Positions 6,793 through 15,100 of a stretch of 22,960 bases of DNA are shown here, in pieces. The position numbers and the translations under genes were made by a program. Every line of letters starts with the position of its first letter. The first letter of the stretch is position 1. Source of the DNA: an uncultured Christensenella sp. (GTDB taxonomy: Bacteria > Bacillota > Clostridia > Christensenellales > UBA3700); the NCBI GenBank assembly GCA_910576875.1, contig CAJTKI010000019.1, positions 1-22,960 on the forward strand, written 5' to 3'. The notes under the pieces were generated by a model. That model was given only the letters and a program-made list of their open reading frames with translations, searched no databases and was not told where the DNA came from.

Positions 6793-7570
6793 GTCGGATC
6801 GGAAGGCGCGACGCAATCGTTGGATTGCTACAGTATTGTATCCGCTGATCGCGCTGGGCGCGGCGATTGCGATCTGGGCGATCGTTGCCGCTGCGATCGG
6901 CGTGGATTTGATCGTGCCGAGCGTCGGCGCGACGATGCGCGCGCTGGGAAAGCTGTTGGCGCAGGGATCGTTCTATGCCGCCGTCGGCGGGACGATATTG
7001 CGCAGCGCGGCTGCGTACGCGATTTGTTTTGTCGCCGCGATCTGTACAGCGGCGGCCGCCGCGCGGTGCAAGCCGATTGCGCGTTTGCTTGCGCCGATCG
7101 TCGCGATTTCGCGCGTCGTGCCGACGATGTCGATTATTCTGTTGGCGGTGCTTTGGTTTGCGCCGCAGGTTGCGCCGATTCCGGTTGCGTGCGTCGTGAT
7201 TTATCCGATGTTGCACACCTCGTTGCATGCGGCGATCGTCGGCGTCGATCCGCAACTGTGCGAAATGGCGCGCGCGTACCGCGTGCCGATGCGTACGCAG
7301 ATTCGGCGTTTGTATTTGCCCGAAATGTTGCCGTCCGTATGGACTGCGGTACGGTCGACGCTGGGACTGACGTTAAAATTGATTATTGCGGCGGAAGTGC
7401 TTGCGCAGACGCGCGCCGGCATGGGATTGCATATGCAGTTGAGCAAAGTTTATTTGGATACGGCGCAGTTGTTTGCTTGGACGCTGGTCGCCGTTGCGCT
7501 CGGAGCGGCGTTGGAAGGCATCGCGGCGCTGTGTTTGCGCGCGACGCAAAGGAGACGGTATGCGGATTGA
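6773..7570 (+). CDS. ABC importer permease, SsuC/TauC/ThiX type
   Basis: Product of 265 residues with about six hydrophobic segments (for example WIATVLYPLIALGAAIAIWA, LIVPSVGATMRALGKL, IVAISRVVPTMSIILLAVLW, IPVACVVIYPMLH, LFAWTLVAVALGAALEGIA). The cytoplasmic EAA loop is present as EMARAYRVP...RRLYLPEMLP, which docks to the ATPase. Family: binding-protein-dependent inner-membrane component (BPD_transp_1). ATG 6773 is chosen, overlapping the lipoprotein gene by 20 nt; the SD is weak, suggesting translational coupling. Longer in-frame starts would add a hydrophilic Arg/Pro-rich stretch encoded inside the upstream gene. Confidence 0.88.
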   Translation: MRSTVPKSDRKARRNRWIATVLYPLIALGAAIAIWAIVAAAIGVDLIVPSVGATMRALGKLLAQGSFYAAVGGTILRSAAAYAICFVAAICTAAAAARCKPIARLLAPIVAISRVVPTMSIILLAVLWFAPQVAPIPVACVVIYPMLHTSLHAAIVGVDPQLCEMARAYRVPMRTQIRRLYLPEMLPSVWTAVRSTLGLTLKLIIAAEVLAQTRAGMGLHMQLSKVYLDTAQLFAWTLVAVALGAALEGIAALCLRATQRRRYAD

Positions 7571-8285
7571 ACGATTGAACATCGCATACGGCGATCGTGC
7601 GGTATATCGCGATTGGCAGGCGGAATTTCCGGATAACGGCGTGACTTGTCTGATGGGCGCGTCCGGCGTGGGTAAAACGACGCTGTTGCATGCGCTTGCA
7701 GGACAGTTGCCGTATTGCGGACAGATCGAAATGCCGTCCGACGGCGCGGCGTACGTCTATCAGCAACCGCGTTTGATCGGCGGGATTTGCGTGCGCGAGA
7801 ATTTGCGGTTCGTGCTGTCCGGACTCCCGCGCGAACAGGCGGACAAACGCATCGAACGCTATTGCGCGTGTCTGCATATATCGCATCTGCTCGATCGGAT
7901 GCCGTTGACGCTCAGCGGCGGCGAACAAGGGCGCGTCGCGTTGGCGCGCGCGTTTTGCCACGGCGGCAATCCGTTGTTGATGGACGAGCCGTTCCGCGGG
8001 CTCGATATCGGCTTGAAAAGCGAAATTCTTGCGTCGTTGATCGAGTTGTTGCAAGATTCGCCGCGTACCGTCGTTTGGGCGACGCACGATCCGGAAGAAG
8101 CGCTGATGTTGTCCGATCGGATCTTTGTGCTTGCGGGATCGCCCGTGCGCGCAGCGTATCGGTGCGACATCGTGACGCCGCGTTCCGAACGCAGTCTTGC
8201 GGACGTATCGCTCGCGCAGTTGCGGCGCAAATTATACGCGGCGCTGAGCGCGCCGCGACAGCGGGAAATATCGGATACCGTTTGA
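7560..8285 (+). CDS. ABC importer ATPase, SsuB/TauB/ThiZ type
   Basis: Product of 241 residues, all motifs intact: Walker A GASGVGKTT (33-41), Q-loop YQQPR (Gln68), signature LSGGE (118-122), Walker B LLMDEP (Asp142, Glu143), D-loop GLD and switch His176 in WATHD. It powers the importer formed with the two preceding products. AAAGGAG at 7548-7554 is positioned for ATG 7560, which overlaps the permease gene by 11 nt. The intact motifs contrast with the degenerate ABC ATPase at 1699-2685. Confidence 0.93.
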   Translation: MRIERLNIAYGDRAVYRDWQAEFPDNGVTCLMGASGVGKTTLLHALAGQLPYCGQIEMPSDGAAYVYQQPRLIGGICVRENLRFVLSGLPREQADKRIERYCACLHISHLLDRMPLTLSGGEQGRVALARAFCHGGNPLLMDEPFRGLDIGLKSEILASLIELLQDSPRTVVWATHDPEEALMLSDRIFVLAGSPVRAAYRCDIVTPRSERSLADVSLAQLRRKLYAALSAPRQREISDTV

Positions 8286-8320
8286 TCGCGCAAACCGCGC
8301 GCGGATTGCGATCGGAGCGT

Positions 8321-8593
8321 TCAGACGCTCGGGATTTCTTCTTCGTCCGGATAGAGTCGATGCAGTGCAAAGTTGATTTGCGTGTCGTCCGCGGGCGATT
8401 TGTTTTCGCCTTGTACGGGCGCTTGCGGCTGTTGCGGTTGGACGTTGCGCTGCTGCATCTGCATCAGCTGGGGCAGCAATGCCGCGATCGGATTGGATCC
8501 CGCCATTGCCGCAAACGGATTGGCGCCGTCCGCGGACGCGCCGCCGTTGCCGTTCATTGCCTGTATCATTGCCATCATTTGATCCGGTGTCAT
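8321..8593 (-). CDS. Small Met/Gln-rich protein of unknown function
   Basis: Product of 90 residues, not recognised. The N-terminal half is rich in Met, Ala, Asn and Gly (MTPDQMMAMIQAMNGNGG, NPFAAMAGSNPIAALLPQL); a Gln/Pro-rich linker (QMQQRN...QPQQPQAPVQ) and a charged tail (RLYPDEEEIPSV) follow. No signal peptide or membrane helix is seen. It is probably real because a strong GGAGG (complement of 8600-8604) lies 6 nt upstream of its ATG, and it is divergent from another small gene at 8675. It converges with the ABC ATPase gene, whose end is 35 nt away. Confidence 0.68.
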   Translation of the reverse strand: MTPDQMMAMIQAMNGNGGASADGANPFAAMAGSNPIAALLPQLMQMQQRNVQPQQPQAPVQGENKSPADDTQINFALHRLYPDEEEIPSV

Positions 8594-8610
8594 AAGCTAC
8601 CTCCGTAATA

Positions 8611-8639
8611 CACATTTCACGATATGCCTGCATACAGTA
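8611..8639 (+). promoter_or_regulatory. Possible sporulation-type (sigma-K/sigma-E-like) promoter
   Basis: CACA at 8611-8614, 16 nt, then CATACAGTA at 8631-8639, which fits the B. subtilis sigma-K pattern mACm-N16-CATAnnnTA. ACACATT (8610-8616), 14 nt and CATACAGT also partly fit sigma-E. Transcription from about 8645 would place the SD of the gene at 8675 correctly. This is a motif match only; sporulation of the host is not shown in this window. Confidence 0.4.
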
Positions 8640-8674
8640 TTGTGTGACGCTGCATGCGTCGGCAGGAGTCGTTT

Positions 8675-8968
8675 ATGAAGAAACAGTCTTTTTATTCTCA
8701 ACCTACGTCCGAGCGTTCCGATCGGACGCGTATCCCGCACGTCGATCCGACGGCGCAACAGGAAGATTTGACCCGTCAGCTCAACGGCTATATGGGGATG
8801 AGCGACGATCAGTTGCGCGATCGACTCTTTCAGGTTGCCGCGCAGTCCCGCGCGCAAGGGACGTTGGACAACGATGCGCTCGATCGGTTTTATCAGTCGG
8901 CGTCCGGCATGCTCGATCCGCAGGCGCGTGCCCGTCTCGCGCAGTTGATTGCGATGCTTAAACAATAG
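8675..8968 (+). CDS. Small hydrophilic protein of unknown function
   Basis: Product of 97 residues, not recognised. A basic, Ser-rich N-terminus (MKKQSFYSQPTSERSDRTR) is followed by a largely helical domain: EDLTRQLNGYMGMSDDQLRD, LFQVAAQSRAQGTLDNDALD, then YQSASGMLDPQARARLAQLI. No signal peptide, membrane helix or catalytic motif is seen. CAGGAG at 8663-8668 is 6 nt upstream of ATG 8675, which is why this start is preferred over the one at 8654. It is divergent from the Met/Gln-rich gene across about 80 nt, hinting at shared control. Confidence 0.72.
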   Translation: MKKQSFYSQPTSERSDRTRIPHVDPTAQQEDLTRQLNGYMGMSDDQLRDRLFQVAAQSRAQGTLDNDALDRFYQSASGMLDPQARARLAQLIAMLKQ

Positions 8969-8973
8969 TACGA

Positions 8974-8989
8974 ACAAGCGATCGCTTGT
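8974..8989. repeat. Perfect 16-bp palindrome after the small gene
   Basis: ACAAGCGATCGCTTGT is a perfect inverted repeat beginning 6 nt after the stop of the small gene. No T-run follows directly, so it could be an operator, an RNA stem protecting the 3' end, or coincidence. Confidence 0.45.
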
Positions 8990-9003
8990 ATCATATAGAG
9001 ATG

Positions 9004-9059
9004 CGAAAGCCGTGGAAAAGGGCGAATTTGGGTTGTTTTCGTCTTAAATCGGCTTTTTT
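9004..9059 (+). terminator. Possible long-loop terminator
   Basis: CGAAAGCCG (9004-9012) can pair with CGGCTTT (9050-9056); six T (9054-9059) occupy the end. The loop is about 37 nt, long for an intrinsic terminator, though part of it could fold internally (GCGAA...TTTTCG). It lies between the convergent small gene and the cysteine desulfurase gene. Confidence 0.35.
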
Positions 9060-9105
9060 CGTCGATTTTCTTGCAACAAAATACGAGCGAGCGCAAGTTT
9101 GTATC

Positions 9106-10248
9106 TTATTGGGACGCATTGGAACGGATTTGCGCGATCGTATGCAACAACTGACGTACCTGATCGATATTGTTGTTGTATCCGATGCTGACGCGCACCG
9201 TGCCGCGCTGTTCGGTTTGCAGATGCTTGTGGATCAACGGCGCGCAATGCAGTCCGCAACGCACCGCAAAACCGCGCGCGTTGAGCAAATCTCCCGTGTC
9301 GGCGGAAGACAGTTCGCCCAAATTGAACGATACGACGCCGCTGTTGGATTGAGTATAGAGCGTGAGATCGGGGATTTGTTTGAGTCCGTACAACAGCTCT
9401 CCGGTCAGATAGCGCGTATGCAAATTGATTTGGCTCAGATGCTCGTGCGTCCATTGGGCGGCCGCGGCGAGTCCGCAGATACCGACCGCGTTGAGCGTTC
9501 CGCATTCGTATCCTTCCGGAATATCGGTCGGCTGGTCGAGCATGTCGCTTTGGGTGCCGGTTCCGCCGAATTTGAGCGGCGTCAACGGGTATTGCGGATT
9601 GACGATCAACAGTCCCGTTCCCTGACTGCCGTGCAGTCCTTTGTGTCCCGCGCACGCGACGAAGTCCGCGCCCCATGCTTTGACGTTCATCGGCAGATGT
9701 CCGGCGGATTGGGCGGTATCGACGAGATACGCGATGCCGCGCGCGCGGCACAGTCTGCCGATTTCTTCGACGTCGGAGATTGCGCCGGTCACGTTGGAGA
9801 TATGGTTGACGCAGACCAGACGGGTCTGCGGCGTGAGCGCCTGCGCGATTTCGTTGGCGCCGATTCCGCCGTCTTTGCGCGGCGCGGCGATGCTGACGCG
9901 CACGTCTTTTTCGAATACCGCGCGATGCAGCGGACGCAAGACGGAATTGTGTTCGTTGACGGTGGTGACGACGTGGATCGGACCGTCGTCGAGCGCGCGC
10001 AGATAGCCGAGTATCGCCAGATTGAGCGCTTCGGTGCAGTTGGATGTAAAGACGACGCCGTATTCTTCGGGCGCGCCGAAGATTTCCTTGATCGTCGCGC
10101 GCGCTTCTTGGACGGCGATCGCCGCGTCGATCGCGTCGTCGTGTCCGCCGCGTCCGGGGTTGGCGGAATGATTGAGTCTGCGGAACATCGCGTCGAACAA
10201 TACGCGCGGTTTGAATCTCGAAGTGGCTGCGTTGTCAAAATATATCAT
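9106..10248 (-). CDS. Class V PLP-dependent cysteine desulfurase family protein
   Basis: Product of 380 residues beginning MIYFDNAATS, the classic N-terminus of NifS/SufS-type enzymes. PLP-binding Lys203 lies in ACAGHKGLHG; VDTAQSAGH (about 176-184) holds the PLP-ring Asp; the active-site loop reads RCGLHCAP with Cys335 where SufS-type enzymes carry the catalytic Cys. These enzymes release sulfur (or selenium) from cysteine (or selenocysteine) as enzyme persulfide. The sequence most resembles the EF2568 subgroup, which in other genomes accompanies selenium-dependent molybdenum hydroxylases. GGGGG (complement of 10253-10257) is 4 nt upstream of the ATG. The divergent neighbour is a DUF3343 putative Se/S carrier, supporting a sulfur or selenium transfer role. 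No SufU/IscU gene is adjacent, so a housekeeping Fe-S role is less likely. Confidence 0.9.
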   Translation of the reverse strand: MIYFDNAATSRFKPRVLFDAMFRRLNHSANPGRGGHDDAIDAAIAVQEARATIKEIFGAPEEYGVVFTSNCTEALNLAILGYLRALDDGPIHVVTTVNEHNSVLRPLHRAVFEKDVRVSIAAPRKDGGIGANEIAQALTPQTRLVCVNHISNVTGAISDVEEIGRLCRARGIAYLVDTAQSAGHLPMNVKAWGADFVACAGHKGLHGSQGTGLLIVNPQYPLTPLKFGGTGTQSDMLDQPTDIPEGYECGTLNAVGICGLAAAAQWTHEHLSQINLHTRYLTGELLYGLKQIPDLTLYTQSNSGVVSFNLGELSSADTGDLLNARGFAVRCGLHCAPLIHKHLQTEQRGTVRVSIGYNNNIDQVRQLLHTIAQIRSNASQ

Positions 10249-10366
10249 ACGACCCCCTTATGCGTTGCCGACACGGACCGTCGTTTTTCGGCGATTGACA
10301 CGTTTTGCCGACGGCAACAGTATATTGTATTAGGAGCGGGTTACATTTTATACCCGGAGGATTGTC

Positions 10367-10618
10367 ATGCAGTACATTCTGATCGTTTTCCGCTCCCGCA
10401 GCGACGCGCTCGCATGCCGCAGTCATTTGTTGTCGCGCGGCGTCGACGCGGTCGTTGTCAACACGCCGCAACAACTCACGCATTCGTGCGGGTTGTCCGT
10501 CAAAACATACACGCCCCGACCCGTGCTCGCAAGCGCGCTCGGTATTTGGGGAAGTCGAAGCGTCGGGATTTACGCGGCGCGCGGCAACGGCGCCGCCGTC
10601 TCGTATACTCGCGTGTAG
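10367..10618 (+). CDS. DUF3343 family protein (putative Se/S carrier)
   Basis: Product of 83 residues. It matches the small DUF3343 pattern: an N-terminal beta strand with a FRSRSDAL helix start, a short strand (VDAVVVNTPQQL) and the conserved cysteine motif HSCGLSVK. The family is annotated as putative selenium/sulfur carrier-like, with the Cys proposed to hold the chalcogen. GGAGG at 10356-10360 lies 6 nt before ATG 10367. It is divergent from a cysteine desulfurase-like gene, a neighbourhood that would supply a donor and an acceptor. A leader hairpin (CGGGT...ACCCG around 10337-10356) lies just before the SD. Confidence 0.83.
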   Translation: MQYILIVFRSRSDALACRSHLLSRGVDAVVVNTPQQLTHSCGLSVKTYTPRPVLASALGIWGSRSVGIYAARGNGAAVSYTRV

Positions 10619-10621
10619 GCG

Positions 10622-10653
10622 TCGCCGCCGCATGCGTGTGCGGCGGCGATTTT
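10622..10653 (+). terminator. Strong intrinsic terminator after the DUF3343 gene
   Basis: Eleven perfect pairs, TCGCCGCCGCA (10622-10632) with TGCGGCGGCGA (10639-10649), loop TGCGTG, then TTTT (10650-10653). Confidence 0.88.
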
Positions 10654-10719
10654 GCGTTGTTTTCGTGTAAATTTCGACGGTTTGCAGGCGCACGCGACGA
10701 GATTTCCGTCACAATTTGC

Positions 10720-10748
10720 TTTACATATACGCCCGCATGATATATAAT
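10720..10748 (+). promoter_or_regulatory. Promoter of the CorC-type gene (possibly also ileS and downstream)
   Basis: TTTACA at 10720-10725, a 17-nt spacer and TATAAT at 10743-10748. No terminator is evident until 17010, so it may drive the cluster 10789-16952. Confidence 0.75.
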
Positions 10749-10768
10749 ATATAAAATTCATCAAGGAG

Positions 10769-10788
10769 GTTGCACGCAAAGCGCAACT
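10769..10788 (+). promoter_or_regulatory. Hairpin between Shine-Dalgarno and start codon
   Basis: GTTG...CGC pairs with GCG...CAAC around AAA (about 10769-10787, with a two-base bulge). If it folds, AAGGAG at 10763-10768 comes close to ATG 10789. Functional shortening of the spacer is inference. Confidence 0.5.
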
Positions 10789-12063
10789 ATGGAGATTCCT
10801 TTACTATCTATTGCAATCGTGATCTGTATCCTGTTTTCGGGATTCTTTTCGGCGACGGAAACCGCGTTTTCTTCTCTGAATAAAATCCGCCTGAAAAATA
10901 TGGCGGAGAACAAGGACAAGCGTTCCCGTCTCGTCGTGCGTTTGAGCGACAATTACGACGGTCTGATTTCCACGATCCTGATCGGCAACAACCTGGTCAA
11001 TATTCTGGCGACGACGCTGGCGACCATTTTGTTTGCAAAACTGATCGAGGACGCAAGCGTGTCCAATACCGTTTCGACGGCGGTCATGACGGTTGCGGTC
11101 TTGATCTTCGGCGAAATTACGCCCAAGACGATCGCCAAGCGTTCTCCGGAATATTTCGCCAAGCTCGTCGCGCCGATGGTTTTGGGCATTTACTATTTGC
11201 TGTATCCGCTCAACTGCCTGTTCAAACTGTGGCAGATTTTGGTCGGCAAAATTTTCAAGAAACGCGACGATTCCAACATTACCGACGAAGAGCTGATCAC
11301 GATCGTGGACGAAGCGCAGACCGAGGGCGGTTTGGACGCGTACGAAGGGGAATTGATCCGTTCCGCGATCGAATTCGACGATCTGACCGTGACGGACGTG
11401 CTGACGCCGCGCGTGGACGTGGAGGCGATCGAGATTTCCGCCAAGATGCAGGACGTGCTCAAAGTGTTCGTCGAGAGCGGTTTTTCGCGTTTGCCGGTGT
11501 ATAAGGACAGCATCGATACGATCGTCGGCGTCATCAACGAAAAGGATTTCTATAAAGCCTACATGGACGGCGCGAAGTCGATGAACAAGCTCATCTGCAA
11601 AAACGTCGTCTACGCGACGCCGTTGATGAAGATTTCCATTTTGTTGCGGCGCTTGCAGAAAGCCAAGACGCATCTGGCGATCGTCGTGGACGAATTCGGC
11701 GGGACGATGGGCATCGTGACGCTCGAAGACATTTTGGAAGAATTGGTCGGCGAGATCTGGGACGAACACGACGAAGTCGTCGAAGAGTTCGTCAAACTCA
11801 CGGACGACAAATACGTCGTGCAAGGCGATGCGAATCTGGAAGAATTCTTTGAGTTTTTCCAAGCCAACGCCGACGAGTACGAATACGAACCGGTCACCGT
11901 CAGCGGTTTCGTCGTCATGCTGCTGGGCAGAGTGCCGGCGGTGGGCGACGTCGTCGATTTCGAAAATCTGACGTTGACGGTCAAGCGTACCGAGTACCAC
12001 AAGGTCACGCAGGTCGAAGTCGTGCGCTCCGAGCCGCAACAGGAAGAGCCGGAGCAGGAATGA
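10789..12063 (+). CDS. CorC/HlyC-type membrane protein (DUF21/CNNM + CBS pair + CorC_HlyC domain)
   Basis: Product of 424 residues. Residues 1 to about 180 form the CNNM/DUF21 membrane domain (LLSIAIVICILFSGFFSATE, STILIGNNLVNILATTLAT, VLIFGEITPKTIAK). Two CBS domains follow at about 200-325 (DVLTPRVDVEAI, FSRLPVYKDSIDTIVGVINE, LAIVVDEFGGTMGIVTLEDI, ELVGEIWDEHDE). The C-terminal CorC_HlyC domain spans about 330-415. Relatives act in magnesium/cobalt export or homeostasis, with CBS domains sensing nucleotides; older 'hemolysin' names are misleading. The only good SD, AAGGAGG at 10763-10769, lies 19 nt before ATG 10789, an unusual distance filled by a hairpin. No alternative start exists in frame between them, and the next GTG (10816) would cut the first membrane helix. 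Confidence 0.93.
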   Translation: MEIPLLSIAIVICILFSGFFSATETAFSSLNKIRLKNMAENKDKRSRLVVRLSDNYDGLISTILIGNNLVNILATTLATILFAKLIEDASVSNTVSTAVMTVAVLIFGEITPKTIAKRSPEYFAKLVAPMVLGIYYLLYPLNCLFKLWQILVGKIFKKRDDSNITDEELITIVDEAQTEGGLDAYEGELIRSAIEFDDLTVTDVLTPRVDVEAIEISAKMQDVLKVFVESGFSRLPVYKDSIDTIVGVINEKDFYKAYMDGAKSMNKLICKNVVYATPLMKISILLRRLQKAKTHLAIVVDEFGGTMGIVTLEDILEELVGEIWDEHDEVVEEFVKLTDDKYVVQGDANLEEFFEFFQANADEYEYEPVTVSGFVVMLLGRVPAVGDVVDFENLTLTVKRTEYHKVTQVEVVRSEPQQEEPEQE

Positions 12064-12161
12064 CGTCCCGATTCGGCGCGATCCGATGCGCCGTCGGACA
12101 AGCCCCGCGTCGGCGGGCATACGCGAAGATAGCAAACGCAAGCACCTATTCGGAGGTTTTG

Positions 12162-15100
12162 ATGTATAACAAAGTGGATTCCGGCATGAACTTTTGTGCC
12201 AGAGAACGGGAAATTTTGGAGTTTTGGAAACAAAACCGCATTTTCGAAAAGAGCATCGACAAGAATGCCGACGGCGAAGAATTTACGTTTTACGACGGTC
12301 CGCCCACTGCAAACGGCAAACCGCATATCGGACATATTTTGACGCGCGTCATCAAGGATTTGATTCCGCGTTACAAGACGATGAAAGGATATCACGTTTT
12401 GCGCAAAGCGGGATGGGATACGCACGGTCTCCCCGTGGAGTTGGAAGTGGAAAAACTGCTCGGCATCGACGGCAAGCAGGAGATCGAAAAATACGGCATC
12501 GAGCCGTTCATCGCCAAGTGTAAAGAGAGCGTTTGGAAATATAAAGGCGAGTGGGAAAAAATGTCCGACCGCGTCGGCTATTGGGTCGATATGGACAATC
12601 CGTACATCACGTACGACGACAATTACATCGAGTCGGTCTGGTGGGCGCTGAAAAAGATCGCGGATCAGGGATTGCTGTACAAGGGACATAAAATCGTGCC
12701 GTACTGTCCGCGGTGCGGGACGGCGCTGTCTTCGCACGAAGTCGCCCAAGGATACAAAGACGTCAAGGAAAAGTCGGTATTCGTCAAATTCAAGCGCAAA
12801 GAGCGCGAAGGATATTTCCTGGCCTGGACGACGACGCCGTGGACGTTGCCGAGCAACGTCGCGCTTTGTATGAACGGAGACGAAGAATACGTGACCGTGC
12901 GCAAGGACGGCGAAGTGCTCGTGCTTGCCGCCGCGCTCGCGCCGTCGTTGCTGGGCGAGTACGAAGTACTGGAAACCAAGCTCGGCAAGGAATACGAATA
13001 CGAAGCGTACGAGCCGTTGTTCGATTGTTACGACGGCAAAGACAAGGCGTATTACGTGACTTGCGACGGATACGTGACGCTGACCGACGGCAGCGGCATC
13101 GTACACATCGCGCCCGCGTTCGGCGAAGACGACGCCAATGTCGGACGTCGTTACGGGTTGCCGTTCTTGCAGATGGTGGACGATCGCGGACATTTCGTCG
13201 CGGGCACCGGAGAAAAAGAAGGTCTGCATTTGCAGGGCATTTTCGTCAAAGACGGAGACCGCTTGGTGATCGACAGTCTGCGCGAGCGCGGATTGCTGTT
13301 TAAGGAACTGATGTTCGAGCACAGCTACCCGTTCTGTTGGCGGTGCGATACGCCGTTGCTGTACTATGCGCGCAGCAGTTGGTTTATCAAGATGACCGCC
13401 GTGCGCGACAAGTTGCTCGCCAACAACGCGACCGTCAACTGGATGCCGGCGACGATCGGTACGGGTCGCATGGGCAATTTCTTGGAGAACGTCATCGACT
13501 GGGGCATTTCGCGCGAACGTTATTGGGGCACGCCGTTGCCGATCTGGGTCTGTCCCGATTGCGGAGAAATCCGCGTGATCGGTTCCAGACAAGAGCTGCG
13601 CGAAGCCGCCGGATTGGATCACGACGTCGAGTTGCACAAACCGTATCTCGATCCGATCGCGATTCCGTGTTCCAAATGCGGCGCGCAAATGCGGCGCACG
13701 CCCGAAGTATTGGATTGTTGGTTCGACAGCGGCAGCATGCCGTTTGCGCAGCTGCATTATCCGTTCGAGAACAAGGAACTGTTCGAGCAGGATTTCCCCG
13801 CAGACTTTATCAGCGAAGCGGTCGATCAGACGCGCGGCTGGTTCTATACGTTGCTTGCGATCTCGACGTTGCTGTTCGATCGCGCGCCGTTCAAGAACTG
13901 CATCGTGCTCGGACACGTCAACGACAAGGACGGCATCAAGATGTCCAAACACAAGGGCAACGTCGTGGATCCGTGGTCGGTGCTCGACGCGCAGGGCGCG
14001 GACGCGGTGCGTTGGTACTTCTATTCGTCTTCCGCGCCATGGCTTCCCACGCGGTTCAGCGCGGACAACGTCAGCGAATGCCAGCGCAAGTTTATGGGGA
14101 CGTTGTGGAACGCGTATTCGTTCTTCGTCCTGTACGCCAATATCGACGGATACGATCCCAAGCAGTATGCGCTCGACAAATGCGCGTTGACGCATATGGA
14201 TCGTTGGATTTTGTCCCACCTGAATACGTTGATTGCGACCGTGGATCAGAATTTGGAACACTACCGCATCACCGAGAGCGCCCGCGCGATCGAAGAGTTT
14301 ACCGATCATTTGTCCAATTGGTACATCCGTCGCGGCAGAGAGCGGTATTGGGGCAAGGAGATGAGCGCGGACAAAGCCGCCGCATATACGACGCTCTATC
14401 ACGTGCTCGTGCAGATGAGCAAACTGATTGCGCCGTTCGTGCCGTTTATGGCGGAGAGCATGTATCGCAATCTGGTCGTGACCCAATATCCCGACGCGCC
14501 GCAGAGCGTGCATCTGTGCGCGTATCCGCAGGCGGATTTGACGCGCATAGACAAGGACTTGGAAGACGACATGCGCGTCGTGCTCAAAGCCGTCGTCGTC
14601 GGACGCGCCGGACGCAGCAAAGCCAATTTGAAGATTCGTCAGCCGCTCGAATCGATGTACGTGTTGACGGATGCGGAACTGCACGATCCGGACATGCGCA
14701 ATTTGATCGCGGACGAGCTGAACGTCAAATCCTGCGCGTTCGAGAAAGACAAGACGCGTTTCTTGGGATACGAACTCAAACCCAATCTCAAAACGCTCGG
14801 TCCCAAATACGGCAAGCAGTTGCAGGCGATTCGCGCGTATCTCGCGACGTGTCCGGATGCGACGGCGATCGTCGAGACGGTGCAGGCGGGCGGACGTTGT
14901 TCGCTTGCCGTGGACGGCGGCGCGGTCGAGGTCGGCGAAGAAGATTTGTTGATCACGCCGGTCAACAAGGCGGGATTCGCCTTTGAACAGGAAGGCAATA
15001 TGACCGTCGTGCTCGACACGACGCTTACGCCCGCGTTGATCGACGAAGGCATTGCGCGCGAGATCGTTTCCAAAGTGCAGACGATGCGCAAGGAAGCGGG

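Noticed and set aside
8284..8330. Two hairpins between the ABC ATPase gene and the convergent small gene
   Set aside because: GATCG...CGATC and GAGCGT...ACGCTC can fold, but neither strand has a T-run after them, so a terminator call is not supported.
10295..10326. TTGACA followed by TATATT upstream of the DUF3343 gene
   Set aside because: The spacer is 20 nt, too long for a confident sigma-A promoter; a promoter is likely nearby but I could not place it. The nearby GTTGCCG/CGGCAAC inverted repeat may be relevant.
8986..10740. Long plus-strand frame over the cysteine desulfurase gene
   Set aside because: It covers a clear minus-strand enzyme plus the divergent promoter region and terminator; its product has no family features.
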